Positions 18,192 through 25,971 of a stretch of 64,000 nt of DNA are shown here, one piece after another. Every line of letters starts with the position of its first letter. The first letter of the stretch is position 1. The DNA is taken from assembly GCA_016201065.1 (NCBI GenBank), contig JACQDL010000047.1, forward strand, positions 110,188 through 174,187, in the 5' to 3' direction. The translations under genes and the position numbers were made by a program. This DNA is from Actinomycetota bacterium (GTDB lineage Bacteria > Actinomycetota > Actinomycetes > Mycobacteriales > JACQDL01). Below the pieces are notes generated by a model, which made no database searches, had not been told where the DNA came from, and saw only the letters and a list, made by a program, of their open reading frames with translations.

Positions 18192-18641
18192 TCAGATGTC
18201 GGCCGGGCGACCCTCGTACGGTGTGCTGAGCACGACGGTCGTCCGGGTCGCGACGTTGGCCGCCGCGCGGATGTCCTGCAGGAGCGTCTCCAGTGCCGAC
18301 GGCCCGGACACCCGGACCTTGAGGATGTAGCTCTCCTCGCCGGCCACGCTGTGGCACGCCTCGATGCCGGCCAGGTGGGCCAGCCGGTCGGGCGCGTCGT
18401 CCGGGGCCGCCGGGTCGATGGGCTTGATGGACACGAACGCCGTCAGCGGCAGATCCACCGTGTCCCAGTCCACCCGGGCGGCATATCCGGTGAGCACCCC
18501 GCGCAGCTCCAGGCGACGCACCCGCTGGTGGGCCGCGGACACCGAAAGGCCGACTCGCTCGGCAAGGTCCGTGTAGCTCATCCGCCCGTCCTCGCACAGC
18601 GCCCGGACGATGAGCCGATCCATCTCCTCCACGATGTGCAA
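18192..18641 (-). CDS. Lrp/AsnC family transcriptional regulator
   Basis: 149-aa feast/famine regulator. The N-terminal winged HTH has DGRMSYTDLAERVGLSVSAAHQRVRRLE, shown here in part as the recognition region GLSVSAAHQRVRRLE, then a linker and the C-terminal RAM domain with the effector-binding region (CHSVAGEESYILKV). It probably senses an amino acid. Divergent from the membrane-protein gene, with an inverted repeat in between that is a candidate autoregulatory operator. A role for lysine control is possible but not shown by position (the kam genes are about 5 kb away). Confidence 0.9.
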   Translation of the reverse strand: MHIVEEMDRLIVRALCEDGRMSYTDLAERVGLSVSAAHQRVRRLELRGVLTGYAARVDWDTVDLPLTAFVSIKPIDPAAPDDAPDRLAHLAGIEACHSVAGEESYILKVRVSGPSALETLLQDIRAAANVATRTTVVLSTPYEGRPADI

Positions 18642-18668
18642 CCTACCCGGCCGGCGGCACGATCGAAC

Positions 18669-18690
18669 GCTTGATGCCGTCTTATCAAGC
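18669..18690. promoter_or_regulatory. Inverted repeat, candidate Lrp-family operator
   Basis: GCTTGAT (18669-18675) and ATCAAGC (18684-18690) are perfect 7-base arms around an 8-base spacer, 28 bases upstream of the regulator start codon. Spacing and AT-rich centre resemble AsnC/Lrp binding sites. Confidence 0.45.
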
Positions 18691-18769
18691 CGTTGAGCTA
18701 TTGGGCGTTATCGTCGGCCGGCCGGGAGGAGGCCGAACGCATGCCAGCTGCAGCACCGCGAACCGGCCG

Positions 18770-20053
18770 ATGAGGGTGCCGCGCCGCGGCGGGTGGACCC
18801 CGCGGCGGGCGTGGCCGGGGTGGTGGCCGATCGGTTGGGCGGACGTGGTGTTGTGGTCCGTGCTGTGCGGTTGGGCCGTGCTGTGGGGGCTCCACCGTGG
18901 CACGCCCGCCGGTCTGTCCTGGCACTTTTTTCCCTACGGCAGTCACCTGCTGCTGCACGGCACCGGGCTGCGGCTGTACGCGGAGAACCCCGGCCTGCAG
19001 ATCGGTCCGCTGGCGTTCCTCGCCGCTGCGGCGGTCACCAGCCTCGCGCATGGTGCGGACCGGGTGGTCGCGGAGGTCCTGATGGCGGCGGTCGGCCCGC
19101 TGCTGCTGGCCGTCATCGCCTCGATGGTCCCGGCGTCGCGCCGCCGCAGCCGGGTGCTGCTGGGTGGTCTCGTCCTGATCCCCGCATGGACCGTGCTCGC
19201 GGTGCAGTGGGGGCACCTCGACGACGTGCTCGCGCTCGCCGGTTGCGTGCTGGCCCTGCGGGCGGCGAGGTCCGACCGGCCCGTGCTGACCGGCCTGGTG
19301 CTGGCCGTGGCGGTCGCCGCGAAGCCGTGGGCGCTCGGCGTGGCACCGGTGTTGCTGCTGCTCGAGCGGCGCCGGATCTGGGCGGCTGCCGTCGCCGCCG
19401 GTGGGATCGTGCTCGCCTGGGCACCGTTCCTGCTGGCCAGCCCGGCCACCCTCAACGCGCTGCACCCGCCGGTGGGGATGGCGCCGTCGTCCGGGTTGCG
19501 GATCCTCGGGGTGCGCGCGGAGGTGGTGCCCGGCTGGGGTCGTACCGTGCAGCTGGTGATCGTGCCGACGGTCGCGGCGGTGGCGTTGCTGCGCCGGCGG
19601 TGGCCGGGGCTGCTGCTGCTCGCGGTCGCCGCGCGGCTGGCCGCGGACCCGCAGGACAACGCGTACTACCTCGGCGGTACCGTCCTGGCGGCGGTGCTCT
19701 TCGACCTGGTCGGCACGGGGTGGCTCGTCCCGTGGACGGCACTGGTCGCCAGTGTGGCCTTCTGGCAGCCCTTCATCCTCGACTACGCGCATCCGTTGGC
19801 GGTCAGCCACGGCTTCGTGCTGTGGTGGTTGACGCACCCGACCGTGATCGGTTGGGTTCACCTGGCGTGGGTGGCCGGCGTCGTGGCGCTGGTGTTGCTG
19901 GCTCCCGACGCGGTGCTCGCCGGTCGCCGTCCCGGCTGGCGGACCACCAGCCGGCCGGCCGCGACCTCCACCGGCGTGCCCAGCGAGACGCAGGCGGCGG
20001 TGAACCGGTCCCGGATCCAGTCCCAGTCGCGCCCCTCCGCCAGCCGGGTGTAG
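18770..20053 (+). CDS. Multi-pass membrane protein, GT-C/DUF2029-like
   Basis: 427-aa integral membrane protein with about ten hydrophobic segments. The periplasmic loop after TM1 (GLSWHFFPYGSHLLL) and the pair HLDDVLALAG are reminiscent of GT-C polyprenyl-phosphate mannosyltransferases (GT87/DUF2029), but I cannot see a convincing catalytic aspartate pattern. The ATG at 18770 is preferred because the upstream in-frame extension runs through the regulator operator. The last 65 residues, including the final part of a TM and a Ser/Arg tail, are encoded antisense to the capA-like gene (196-base overlap). Function not assigned. Confidence 0.65.
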   Translation: MRVPRRGGWTPRRAWPGWWPIGWADVVLWSVLCGWAVLWGLHRGTPAGLSWHFFPYGSHLLLHGTGLRLYAENPGLQIGPLAFLAAAAVTSLAHGADRVVAEVLMAAVGPLLLAVIASMVPASRRRSRVLLGGLVLIPAWTVLAVQWGHLDDVLALAGCVLALRAARSDRPVLTGLVLAVAVAAKPWALGVAPVLLLLERRRIWAAAVAAGGIVLAWAPFLLASPATLNALHPPVGMAPSSGLRILGVRAEVVPGWGRTVQLVIVPTVAAVALLRRRWPGLLLLAVAARLAADPQDNAYYLGGTVLAAVLFDLVGTGWLVPWTALVASVAFWQPFILDYAHPLAVSHGFVLWWLTHPTVIGWVHLAWVAGVVALVLLAPDAVLAGRRPGWRTTSRPAATSTGVPSETQAAVNRSRIQSQSRPSASRV

Positions 20054-20901
20054 CCGAAGTCGAGCACCAGCGGCACCGCTGTGACCTCGCGCAGGCCGCT
20101 CGCGTCGAGTGTCACGACGAAGAGCAGGCCACGATCGTTGCGGAGGCGGGGGTCAGCGGCGTAGTCGTCGAGGAAGTCCCCCAGGTCGAACGGGACCGGA
20201 CCGGCGGCGCCGTGGAACACGTGGGCGGAGTGGCCGGCGACCACCGTCGCTCCGGCGGCGGTCAGGGACGCTGCCGCGCGCCGGACGTACCGCAGCGGTG
20301 TGGTGATCATGTTTGGGCCCCAGTGCGGCGTGACGAGCACCGCGTCGGTGTCCCGGCGGAGCCGCGCGACGCCCGCGCTCAGCCACTCCGGCACGCCCAC
20401 CCGGAGATCGGCGTGGGCGACGCCAGGGCGGGTCGTCCCGGCCGCGAACTCCCTGGGGTGATCCGTGACGCCGACAACCCCGATCCGCATGCCGCGTGCG
20501 TCGAGGACGGCGGCCGCGCGGGCCTGCTCCAGGGTCGCCCCGGCGCCGACCGCCCGGATCCCGGCCCGGGCCAGCAGTGCGACGGTGTCCGTCAGCGCGG
20601 TGAACCCGAAGTCGACCGCGTGGTTGTTGGCCAGCGTGACGCAGTCGACCCCGAGCCACGTCAGCGCCTCGACCGCGCCGGGCGGCGCCCGGAAGTGGAA
20701 CAGTTTGCCGGGCGACCGCCAGGGTTCGCCGCGGTCGGAGACGCAGCATTCGAGGTTGAGCACCGCGAGGTCGGCCGCCGCGACGGCCTCCTGCACCTCC
20801 GGGGCGAACAACCGGTGGGGACCGACCTTGCGCAGGCGTTCCGCCACGCCCCGGCCGAGCATGGTGTCACCCATCAGGGCGATGGTGCGGGCCGTGCTCA
20901 T
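19858..20901 (-). CDS. CapA-family metallophosphoesterase-like protein
   Basis: 347-aa protein of the PgsA/CapA family (calcineurin-like fold). Motifs in order: ALMGDTMLGR at the N-terminus, LAVLNLECCVSDRG, LANNHAVDFG, GVTDHPREF and VTPHWGPN, then AGHSAHVFHG. These match the metal-binding loops of the family. There is no signal peptide or membrane anchor, so it is probably cytoplasmic, unlike the capsule protein of Bacillus. It starts 6 bases after the stop of the upstream phosphoribosyltransferase fusion and is likely co-transcribed. Substrate unknown. Confidence 0.8.
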   Translation of the reverse strand: MSTARTIALMGDTMLGRGVAERLRKVGPHRLFAPEVQEAVAAADLAVLNLECCVSDRGEPWRSPGKLFHFRAPPGAVEALTWLGVDCVTLANNHAVDFGFTALTDTVALLARAGIRAVGAGATLEQARAAAVLDARGMRIGVVGVTDHPREFAAGTTRPGVAHADLRVGVPEWLSAGVARLRRDTDAVLVTPHWGPNMITTPLRYVRRAAASLTAAGATVVAGHSAHVFHGAAGPVPFDLGDFLDDYAADPRLRNDRGLLFVVTLDASGLREVTAVPLVLDFGYTRLAEGRDWDWIRDRFTAACVSLGTPVEVAAGRLVVRQPGRRPASTASGASNTSATTPATHAR

Positions 20902-20907
20902 CGCTGG

Positions 20908-22248
20908 TCACCTCCTTGTCTTGGGCACCTCCCCGCGGGGTTCCTCCCGGGTCGGCCCACCGTGCGCGAGGAACCAGTCACGGGCCCGCGCGGCGGCGGT
21001 GTCCAGGGTGCCCGGCTCCTCGAACAGGTGGCCCGCTCCCGGGACGATGGCCAGCTCGCACGGGCAGCGCAGCCGTGCCAGCGCGATCCGGTTGAGATCC
21101 AGGACGGCCTCGTCGTCGCCGCCGACGATGAGGAGCGTGGGGGCGCGGAGCTGGCCCAGCCGTTGCATGGCGAGGTCGGGACGGCCGCCTCGGGAGACCA
21201 CCGCGGCGACATCGGCCCCCGGCTCGGCCGCCGCCCACAGTGCCGCCGCAGCGCCGGTGCTCGCCCCGAAGTACCCCACCCAGGGATGGCCGGCGCGGGT
21301 CTGCCGGGTGACCGAGCCGAGCCGGTCGGCCAGCAGCCCGATGTCGAACACCCTGGCTCGCTGCGGCTCCTCGTCCCGGGTGAGGAGGTCGAACAGCAAC
21401 GTGCTGAGCCCGGCCCGGTTGAGCAGCGACGCCACGGCGCGGTTGCGGGGGCTGTGCCGGCTGCTCCCACTGCCGTGCGCGAAGATCACCAAACCCCGCG
21501 CGTCCGGCGCGGTGGTCAGCTGACCGGCGAGCAACGCGCCACCGGCGACGAGGTTGATCTCCCGCTCCTGGACCGGCGGCCGGTCCCCGCGGCCGGCGGG
21601 TTGCGGCGCTGCCCGGGCCTGGTCGAGCAACGCGGTGACCTCCGCGTCGCTGGTCGGGGTGAAGTCGACGTACCACTGGCCGACGTTGAAGAAGTTGTGC
21701 GGCGTTTGGGTGACCACCACCTCGTCGGCCTCGCTCCGCAGCCGCTGCACCGTCTCCGGTGGCGCGACGGGCGCCGCGAGGACCACCCGGACGGCGCCTC
21801 GGGCGCGGGCGACCTGGCAGGCGGCCCGTGCGGTCGATCCGGTGGCGAGACCGTCGTCCACGACCACCGCCACCCGTCCGGCCAGCGGCAGCAGCCTGCT
21901 GCTGCCGCGCAGCCGTTGCGAGCGCCGTTCCAGCTCCTCCCGCACCATCCGCTCGACGGCGGCGAACTGGTCTGCCGTGACGGCGGCCGTCCGGACGACG
22001 TCCTCGTCGACCACCCTGACGCCGCCCTCACCGAGCGCACCCATCGCCAGCTCCGGCTGGGACGGCACACCGATCTTGCGGACCACGATGACGTCCAGCG
22101 GCGCGCCGAGCGCGCGCGCCACCTCGAACGCCACCGGCACCCCGCCGCGGGGAAGCCCGACCACGACGACGTCACGGCCGGCGAGGTGCCCCAGCTCCTT
22201 CGCCAGCCGCCGGCCGGCGTCCCGCCGATCGGCGTACACCCTTGTCAT
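20908..22248 (-). CDS. Phosphoribosyltransferase-dienelactone hydrolase fusion
   Basis: 446-aa two-domain protein. Residues 1-210 are a type I phosphoribosyltransferase with the PRPP loop VVVDDGLATGST; residues 225-446 are an alpha/beta hydrolase of the dienelactone type (FAHGSGSSRHSPRN, nucleophile region YFGASTGAAAAL, acid region GGDDE, histidine in GAGHLFEEPG). This architecture is known from M. tuberculosis Rv0571c/Rv2030c, the latter in the dormancy regulon. Biochemical role unknown. I chose the ATG at 22248 (MTRVYADRRDAGRRLA), the usual family beginning. Transcribed with the capA-like gene. Confidence 0.85.
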   Translation of the reverse strand: MTRVYADRRDAGRRLAKELGHLAGRDVVVVGLPRGGVPVAFEVARALGAPLDVIVVRKIGVPSQPELAMGALGEGGVRVVDEDVVRTAAVTADQFAAVERMVREELERRSQRLRGSSRLLPLAGRVAVVVDDGLATGSTARAACQVARARGAVRVVLAAPVAPPETVQRLRSEADEVVVTQTPHNFFNVGQWYVDFTPTSDAEVTALLDQARAAPQPAGRGDRPPVQEREINLVAGGALLAGQLTTAPDARGLVIFAHGSGSSRHSPRNRAVASLLNRAGLSTLLFDLLTRDEEPQRARVFDIGLLADRLGSVTRQTRAGHPWVGYFGASTGAAAALWAAAEPGADVAAVVSRGGRPDLAMQRLGQLRAPTLLIVGGDDEAVLDLNRIALARLRCPCELAIVPGAGHLFEEPGTLDTAAARARDWFLAHGGPTREEPRGEVPKTRR

Positions 22249-22335
22249 CGCAGTTCCCACCCGTGACACCCGGCTGTCCGGGTTCACCCTCAGCGCACAC
22301 CGTCGCCACACCGCCGGACAGGGGCAAAGGTCCCG

Positions 22336-23457
22336 TCAGCCCAGCACGCTCAGCTCCCGGGAGGTCAGGTTGAGCCGTCGCCCGCCGTCCTCGGTGCACA
22401 CGCAGATGTCCTCGATGCGCGCGCCGTGCCGGCCGGCCAGGTAGATGCCGGGCTCCACGCTGAAGGTCATGCCCGGTTCGAGGGGGTCCTCGTTGCCGGC
22501 GACCAGGTACGGGTCCTCGTGGCTCTCCAGACCGATGCCGTGCCCGGTGCGGTGCACGAACTGTGCGCCGTACCCGGCATCGGTGATCACCTGGCGGGCC
22601 ACCGCGTCGATGTGCTGGCAGCTCACGCCCGGCGCGATGGCGTCGCAGGCGGCTTCCTGGGCCTGCGCGAGCACCGCGTAGCAGCGGACGAGCTCCGGGT
22701 CCGGGGTTCCGCCGACAACGTAGGTGCGGGTCGAGTCCGAGCAGTAGCCCTCGGCGGTGGTCCCACCGATGTCGACGACCACGGGGTCACCGGGCGCGAT
22801 CACCCGGTCGGAGAGCTCGTGGTGCGGGCTGGCGCCGTTGGGGCCGGAGCCGACGATGACGAAGTCCGCCCGGACGTGCCCCTCGCCCACGATCGCCTCG
22901 GCGATGTCCCGGCCGACCTGGGCCTCGGTGCGGCCCGGTCGTAGCCACTCACCGATCCGCGCGTGCACCCGATCGATCGCGGCGGCGGCCCGCGCCAGTG
23001 CCTCGATCTCGGCGGGTGACTTGCGGACCCGTAGACCACGCATCACCTCCCCGGCGAGGCCGACCCCGGCTCCGAGCGCGTCGCGCAGCCGGAGCGCCTG
23101 CTCCAGCCACATCCGGTCGGCCATCCCGACCCGGTCGGTGGCACGACCGAGCTGCCGGCGCAACAGGTCGGCGAGGAGACGGTACGGGTCGTCGGTCTCC
23201 GCCCAGCCGATGATCTCGATGCCGAGGTCGGCGGCCGGCGAGGCGAGCGCGGCTGGCCGTTCGAGCAGCGGGACGACGAGGAACGGGCGGCCGGCTGCCG
23301 GGACCACCAGGCAGGTCAACCGTTCGAGCGGCATCGCGGCGTAGCCGGTGAGGTAGCGCAGGTCCGCGCCCGGCGTGAGCAGCAGCGCATCCAGCCCGGC
23401 GCGACCGGCTGCCTGCTGGGCCCGGTCCACCCGGTCGGGCGGGCACAACGCGGTCAT
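22336..23457 (-). CDS. M24 family metallopeptidase (Xaa-Pro aminopeptidase type)
   Basis: 373-aa pita-bread aminopeptidase. An N-terminal creatinase-like domain (residues 1-130, LTPGADLRYLTGYAAMPLER) precedes the catalytic domain. The five metal ligands are seen as Asp in VVDIGGT, Asp in CSDSTRT, His in HRTGHGIG, Glu in VEPGIY and Glu in ARIEDI. Likely a cytoplasmic dimetal prolidase/aminopeptidase P homologue. It is divergent from the exonuclease gene with a 69-base gap. Confidence 0.92.
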   Translation of the reverse strand: MTALCPPDRVDRAQQAAGRAGLDALLLTPGADLRYLTGYAAMPLERLTCLVVPAAGRPFLVVPLLERPAALASPAADLGIEIIGWAETDDPYRLLADLLRRQLGRATDRVGMADRMWLEQALRLRDALGAGVGLAGEVMRGLRVRKSPAEIEALARAAAAIDRVHARIGEWLRPGRTEAQVGRDIAEAIVGEGHVRADFVIVGSGPNGASPHHELSDRVIAPGDPVVVDIGGTTAEGYCSDSTRTYVVGGTPDPELVRCYAVLAQAQEAACDAIAPGVSCQHIDAVARQVITDAGYGAQFVHRTGHGIGLESHEDPYLVAGNEDPLEPGMTFSVEPGIYLAGRHGARIEDICVCTEDGGRRLNLTSRELSVLG

Positions 23458-23526
23458 GACCGGCAGCGTAGGTCATCATCGGCGGGCCGACGGCGCCGGG
23501 ACGGCCCGTCGGGGAGACTGTCCGGC

Positions 23527-24474
23527 GTGACGTTGCTGCTGCTGGACGCCGCCAGCCTCTACTTCCGGGCCTACTACGGGGTGCCGGAGTCCATCACCGC
23601 GCCGGACGGTACGCCGGTCAACGCGATTCGTGGGTTCCTCGACATGACCGCCCGCCTGATCGGCACCCGGCACCCCCAGCGGCTGGTCGCCTGCCTGGAC
23701 GCGGACTGGCGGCCGGCGTTCCGGGTGGCCGCGATCCCGTCCTACAAGGCGCACCGGGTCGCCGAGCACGGCGTCGAGGCGGTACCGCCGGCCCTCGCGG
23801 CCCAGGTGCCGGCGCTGCTGGAGCTGCTCGACGCGGTGGGGCTGGCGGCGGTCGGGGTGCCGGGTTTCGAGGCCGACGACGTCATCGGCACGCTGGTGGC
23901 GGCTGCCTCAGGTCCGGTCGAGGTGGTGACCGGGGACCGTGACCTGTTCCAGGTGGTGCGGGACGCGCAACCGGTCCGGGTGCTCTACACCGGGCGGGGC
24001 GTGGCCAGGCTCGTCGAGGTCGACGAGGCGTGGCTGGTCGCGAAGTACGGGCTCGCAGGCGACCGGCCGGGCTGGGTCGGCGCGGCGTACGCCGATCTGG
24101 CCGCGCTGCGCGGCGACCCGAGTGACGGGCTGCCGGGAGTGCCCGGAGTGGGCGAGAAGACCGCGGCCGCGGTGATCAACCGGTTCGGCAGCCTCGAGTG
24201 CGCGCTGGCCGCCCTCGACACGGGTGATCCGGGCGGAGGTGCCCCGGGCGGTTTCCCGCCCGGGGCACGGGACCGGCTGTCCCGCGCCCGGGAGTACCTG
24301 GCCGTCGTTCCCGCCGTGGTGAGGCTACGCCGGGATGTCCCGCTCCCCGACCACGACGCCGAGCTGCCGACCCAGCCCCGCCAGCCGTCGCGGCTGGCTG
24401 CGCTGGCCGAGCGGTGGGGTGTGGAGTCGTCGGTGAGCCGGCTGCGGGAGGCGCTTCGAGTCAGCCGCCGGTGA
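23527..24474 (+). CDS. 5'-3' exonuclease (FEN/PIN type)
   Basis: 315-aa structure-specific nuclease related to the N-terminal domain of DNA polymerase I but encoded alone. Metal-binding acids are visible as LLLDAAS, CLDADW, FEADDVIG and VTGDRDLFQV; the helix-hairpin-helix appears as LPGVPGVGEKTAAAVINRFG. Start is GTG. The 3' end overlaps the convergent DUF4333-like gene by 14 bases. Probable role in RNA primer or flap removal alongside Pol I. Confidence 0.9.
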   Translation: MTLLLLDAASLYFRAYYGVPESITAPDGTPVNAIRGFLDMTARLIGTRHPQRLVACLDADWRPAFRVAAIPSYKAHRVAEHGVEAVPPALAAQVPALLELLDAVGLAAVGVPGFEADDVIGTLVAAASGPVEVVTGDRDLFQVVRDAQPVRVLYTGRGVARLVEVDEAWLVAKYGLAGDRPGWVGAAYADLAALRGDPSDGLPGVPGVGEKTAAAVINRFGSLECALAALDTGDPGGGAPGGFPPGARDRLSRAREYLAVVPAVVRLRRDVPLPDHDAELPTQPRQPSRLAALAERWGVESSVSRLREALRVSRR

Positions 24475-25285
24475 CCCGCCACAGGTAGGCGCCGGTGTCG
24501 TCCTTGACCTCGATGGTGATCGTCTTGGTGCTGTCCTTGATGGAGCATTCGAACGTCCGGCCGACCTTGACCTGCTCATCGGCCGGGCAGTCGACCTGGA
24601 TGACCTGGGTGAAGCGATCCTTGTACTGCTGCGCGAGGTCCTGGTTCAGGGCTGTCGCGTCGAAGACCTTCTTGCCCAGCACGAACTTCGCGGCGAGCAG
24701 CCCGCCGCCGACCAGCACGACGGCGACCACGGCCACGATGATCAGTGCGGTTGGCTTCCGCCGCCGCGGTGCGGCACCCTGCCAACCCGGTTGTGCGCCG
24801 TAGCCGGCGGGCTGCTGCTGGGGGTACGGGTTCGGTGCGCCGTAGCCGTAGCCGTAGCCGGGCTGGCCGAACGCCTGGGTCGGCTGGGCGCCCGGGTCGA
24901 ACGCCGGCGGCTGGGGTTGCTGACCGTACTGGTAGCCGCTGTAGCTGGGCTGACCGAACGGCTGGGGCGGCGTTGGTTGGGGCCATTGCGCGCCGGGCTG
25001 GTAGCCGCCGTAGCCGGGCTGGCCGAACGCCTGGGTCGGCTGGGCGCCCGGGTCGAACGCCGGCGGTGCGGCCTGCTGGTCAGGCACGGGTGCGTTCCCT
25101 GGCGGCGGCCAGGATGCCTGCTCGGTGGCGGCCGGCTGGCTCGGCGCGGCAGCATCCGGGATGCCGGGTTCGGGACGCTGTTCGACGGTGGCCTGGCCGC
25201 CGGGTGTCTCCGGGAGGACGGAGCCGCACCGCATGCAGGTGCGGGTGCCCAGGGGGTTGACCATCGAGCACACCGGACAGGTCAT
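24461..25285 (-). CDS. Zinc-ribbon, Gly/Pro/Gln-rich, DUF4333-like membrane protein
   Basis: 274-aa protein. An N-terminal zinc ribbon (CPVC...CMRC) is followed by about 140 residues of Gln/Pro/Gly/Tyr-rich linker containing repeats of the FDPGAQPTQAFGQPGYG type, one TM (IIVAVVAVVLVGGGLLAAKFV) and a C-terminal extracytoplasmic domain of DUF4333 type (VDCPADEQVKVGRTFECSI). The ATG at 25285 has AAGGAGA upstream. The disordered linker with a membrane anchor suggests a signalling or envelope protein; no function is known. Tandem paralogue of the gene at 25383-25913. Confidence 0.8.
   Translation of the reverse strand: MTCPVCSMVNPLGTRTCMRCGSVLPETPGGQATVEQRPEPGIPDAAAPSQPAATEQASWPPPGNAPVPDQQAAPPAFDPGAQPTQAFGQPGYGGYQPGAQWPQPTPPQPFGQPSYSGYQYGQQPQPPAFDPGAQPTQAFGQPGYGYGYGAPNPYPQQQPAGYGAQPGWQGAAPRRRKPTALIIVAVVAVVLVGGGLLAAKFVLGKKVFDATALNQDLAQQYKDRFTQVIQVDCPADEQVKVGRTFECSIKDSTKTITIEVKDDTGAYLWRVTGG
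24852..25066. repeat. Perfect 59-bp direct repeat within the linker coding region
   Basis: The 59 bases at 24852-24910 recur identically at 25008-25066. Both encode FDPGAQPTQAFGQPGYG on the minus strand. A third, degenerate unit lies between them near 24935-24975. Confidence 0.9.
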
Positions 25286-25382
25286 GATCTCTCCTTCAGT
25301 CGGGGTGAATCCTCGCAGAGACCTCGCGAGGAACCCAAGCGACTCCGCCGTGCGGGCAGCGCCGGACACCGGCCCGCCCGAC

Positions 25383-25913
25383 CTACCGAAGCTGCCACTC
25401 GTACGCCCCATCGTCACCGGTGATGGCGATCCACACGGTACGCCGCCCACCCGTCGAGTCGGTGGCCGTGCAGGTAAAGGTCGTGCCGCGGCGCCTGGTG
25501 ATGTCCGGTGGGCAGCTGAGCCGCACGGGCTGGCCGAGCCGGTCGGCCAGCCGTTGGGCGATCTCACCGGCCACCGCACCGGTGTCCACCAGCCGCGGCC
25601 TGGTCAGCCAGAGCGCCGCGCCACCGAGGAGCAGCAAGGTGGCGATCACCGTCAACCCGACGATCTGCACCCGGCGGTTCAGCCGCCGCCGGTCGAGCGG
25701 GCTCAGCGCCCGCCATACGTCAGACGACCGGGTCGCTCGCGGCTGGTGCGCGGTGCTGGTCGCCAGCGGCGGACCGGGGGCCAGTGCCAGCGTGGCCGGC
25801 GGCCCCTCGGGCGCGGTGCCCGGCACCGGCAGCGCGGAGTTGCACCGCACGCACGCCGGAGCCCCGACCGGGTTGAGGGTCAGGCAGCTGCCGCAGGTCG
25901 GGCCCTCGGTCAC
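25383..25913 (-). CDS. Zinc-ribbon DUF4333-like membrane protein, shorter paralogue
   Basis: 176-aa protein with the same order as its neighbour: N-terminal zinc ribbon (CGSC...CVRC with NPVGAPAC between), short Pro-rich linker, one TM (IVGLTVIATLLLLGGAALWL) and a C-terminal domain with the paired cysteines in LSCPPDI and FTCTATD, ending in GAYEWQLR (compare GAYLWRVTGG in the paralogue). The long repetitive linker is missing. GTG start at 25913 is inferred from the ribbon position; its Shine-Dalgarno is weak. Confidence 0.72.
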   Translation of the reverse strand: MTEGPTCGSCLTLNPVGAPACVRCNSALPVPGTAPEGPPATLALAPGPPLATSTAHQPRATRSSDVWRALSPLDRRRLNRRVQIVGLTVIATLLLLGGAALWLTRPRLVDTGAVAGEIAQRLADRLGQPVRLSCPPDITRRRGTTFTCTATDSTGGRRTVWIAITGDDGAYEWQLR

Positions 25914-25971
25914 CGGCACATCTTGGCCTGCCGAACCCCCGGTCCGCCACCGTCCATGAGGCTGCGGGTGG

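Noticed and set aside
18793..22266. Very long open frame on the plus strand (over 1100 codons)
   Set aside because: It runs across the membrane-protein gene in another frame and antisense to the CapA-like and PRTase genes, has Arg/Gly/Ala/Pro-dominated composition and no domain; a GC-rich shadow.
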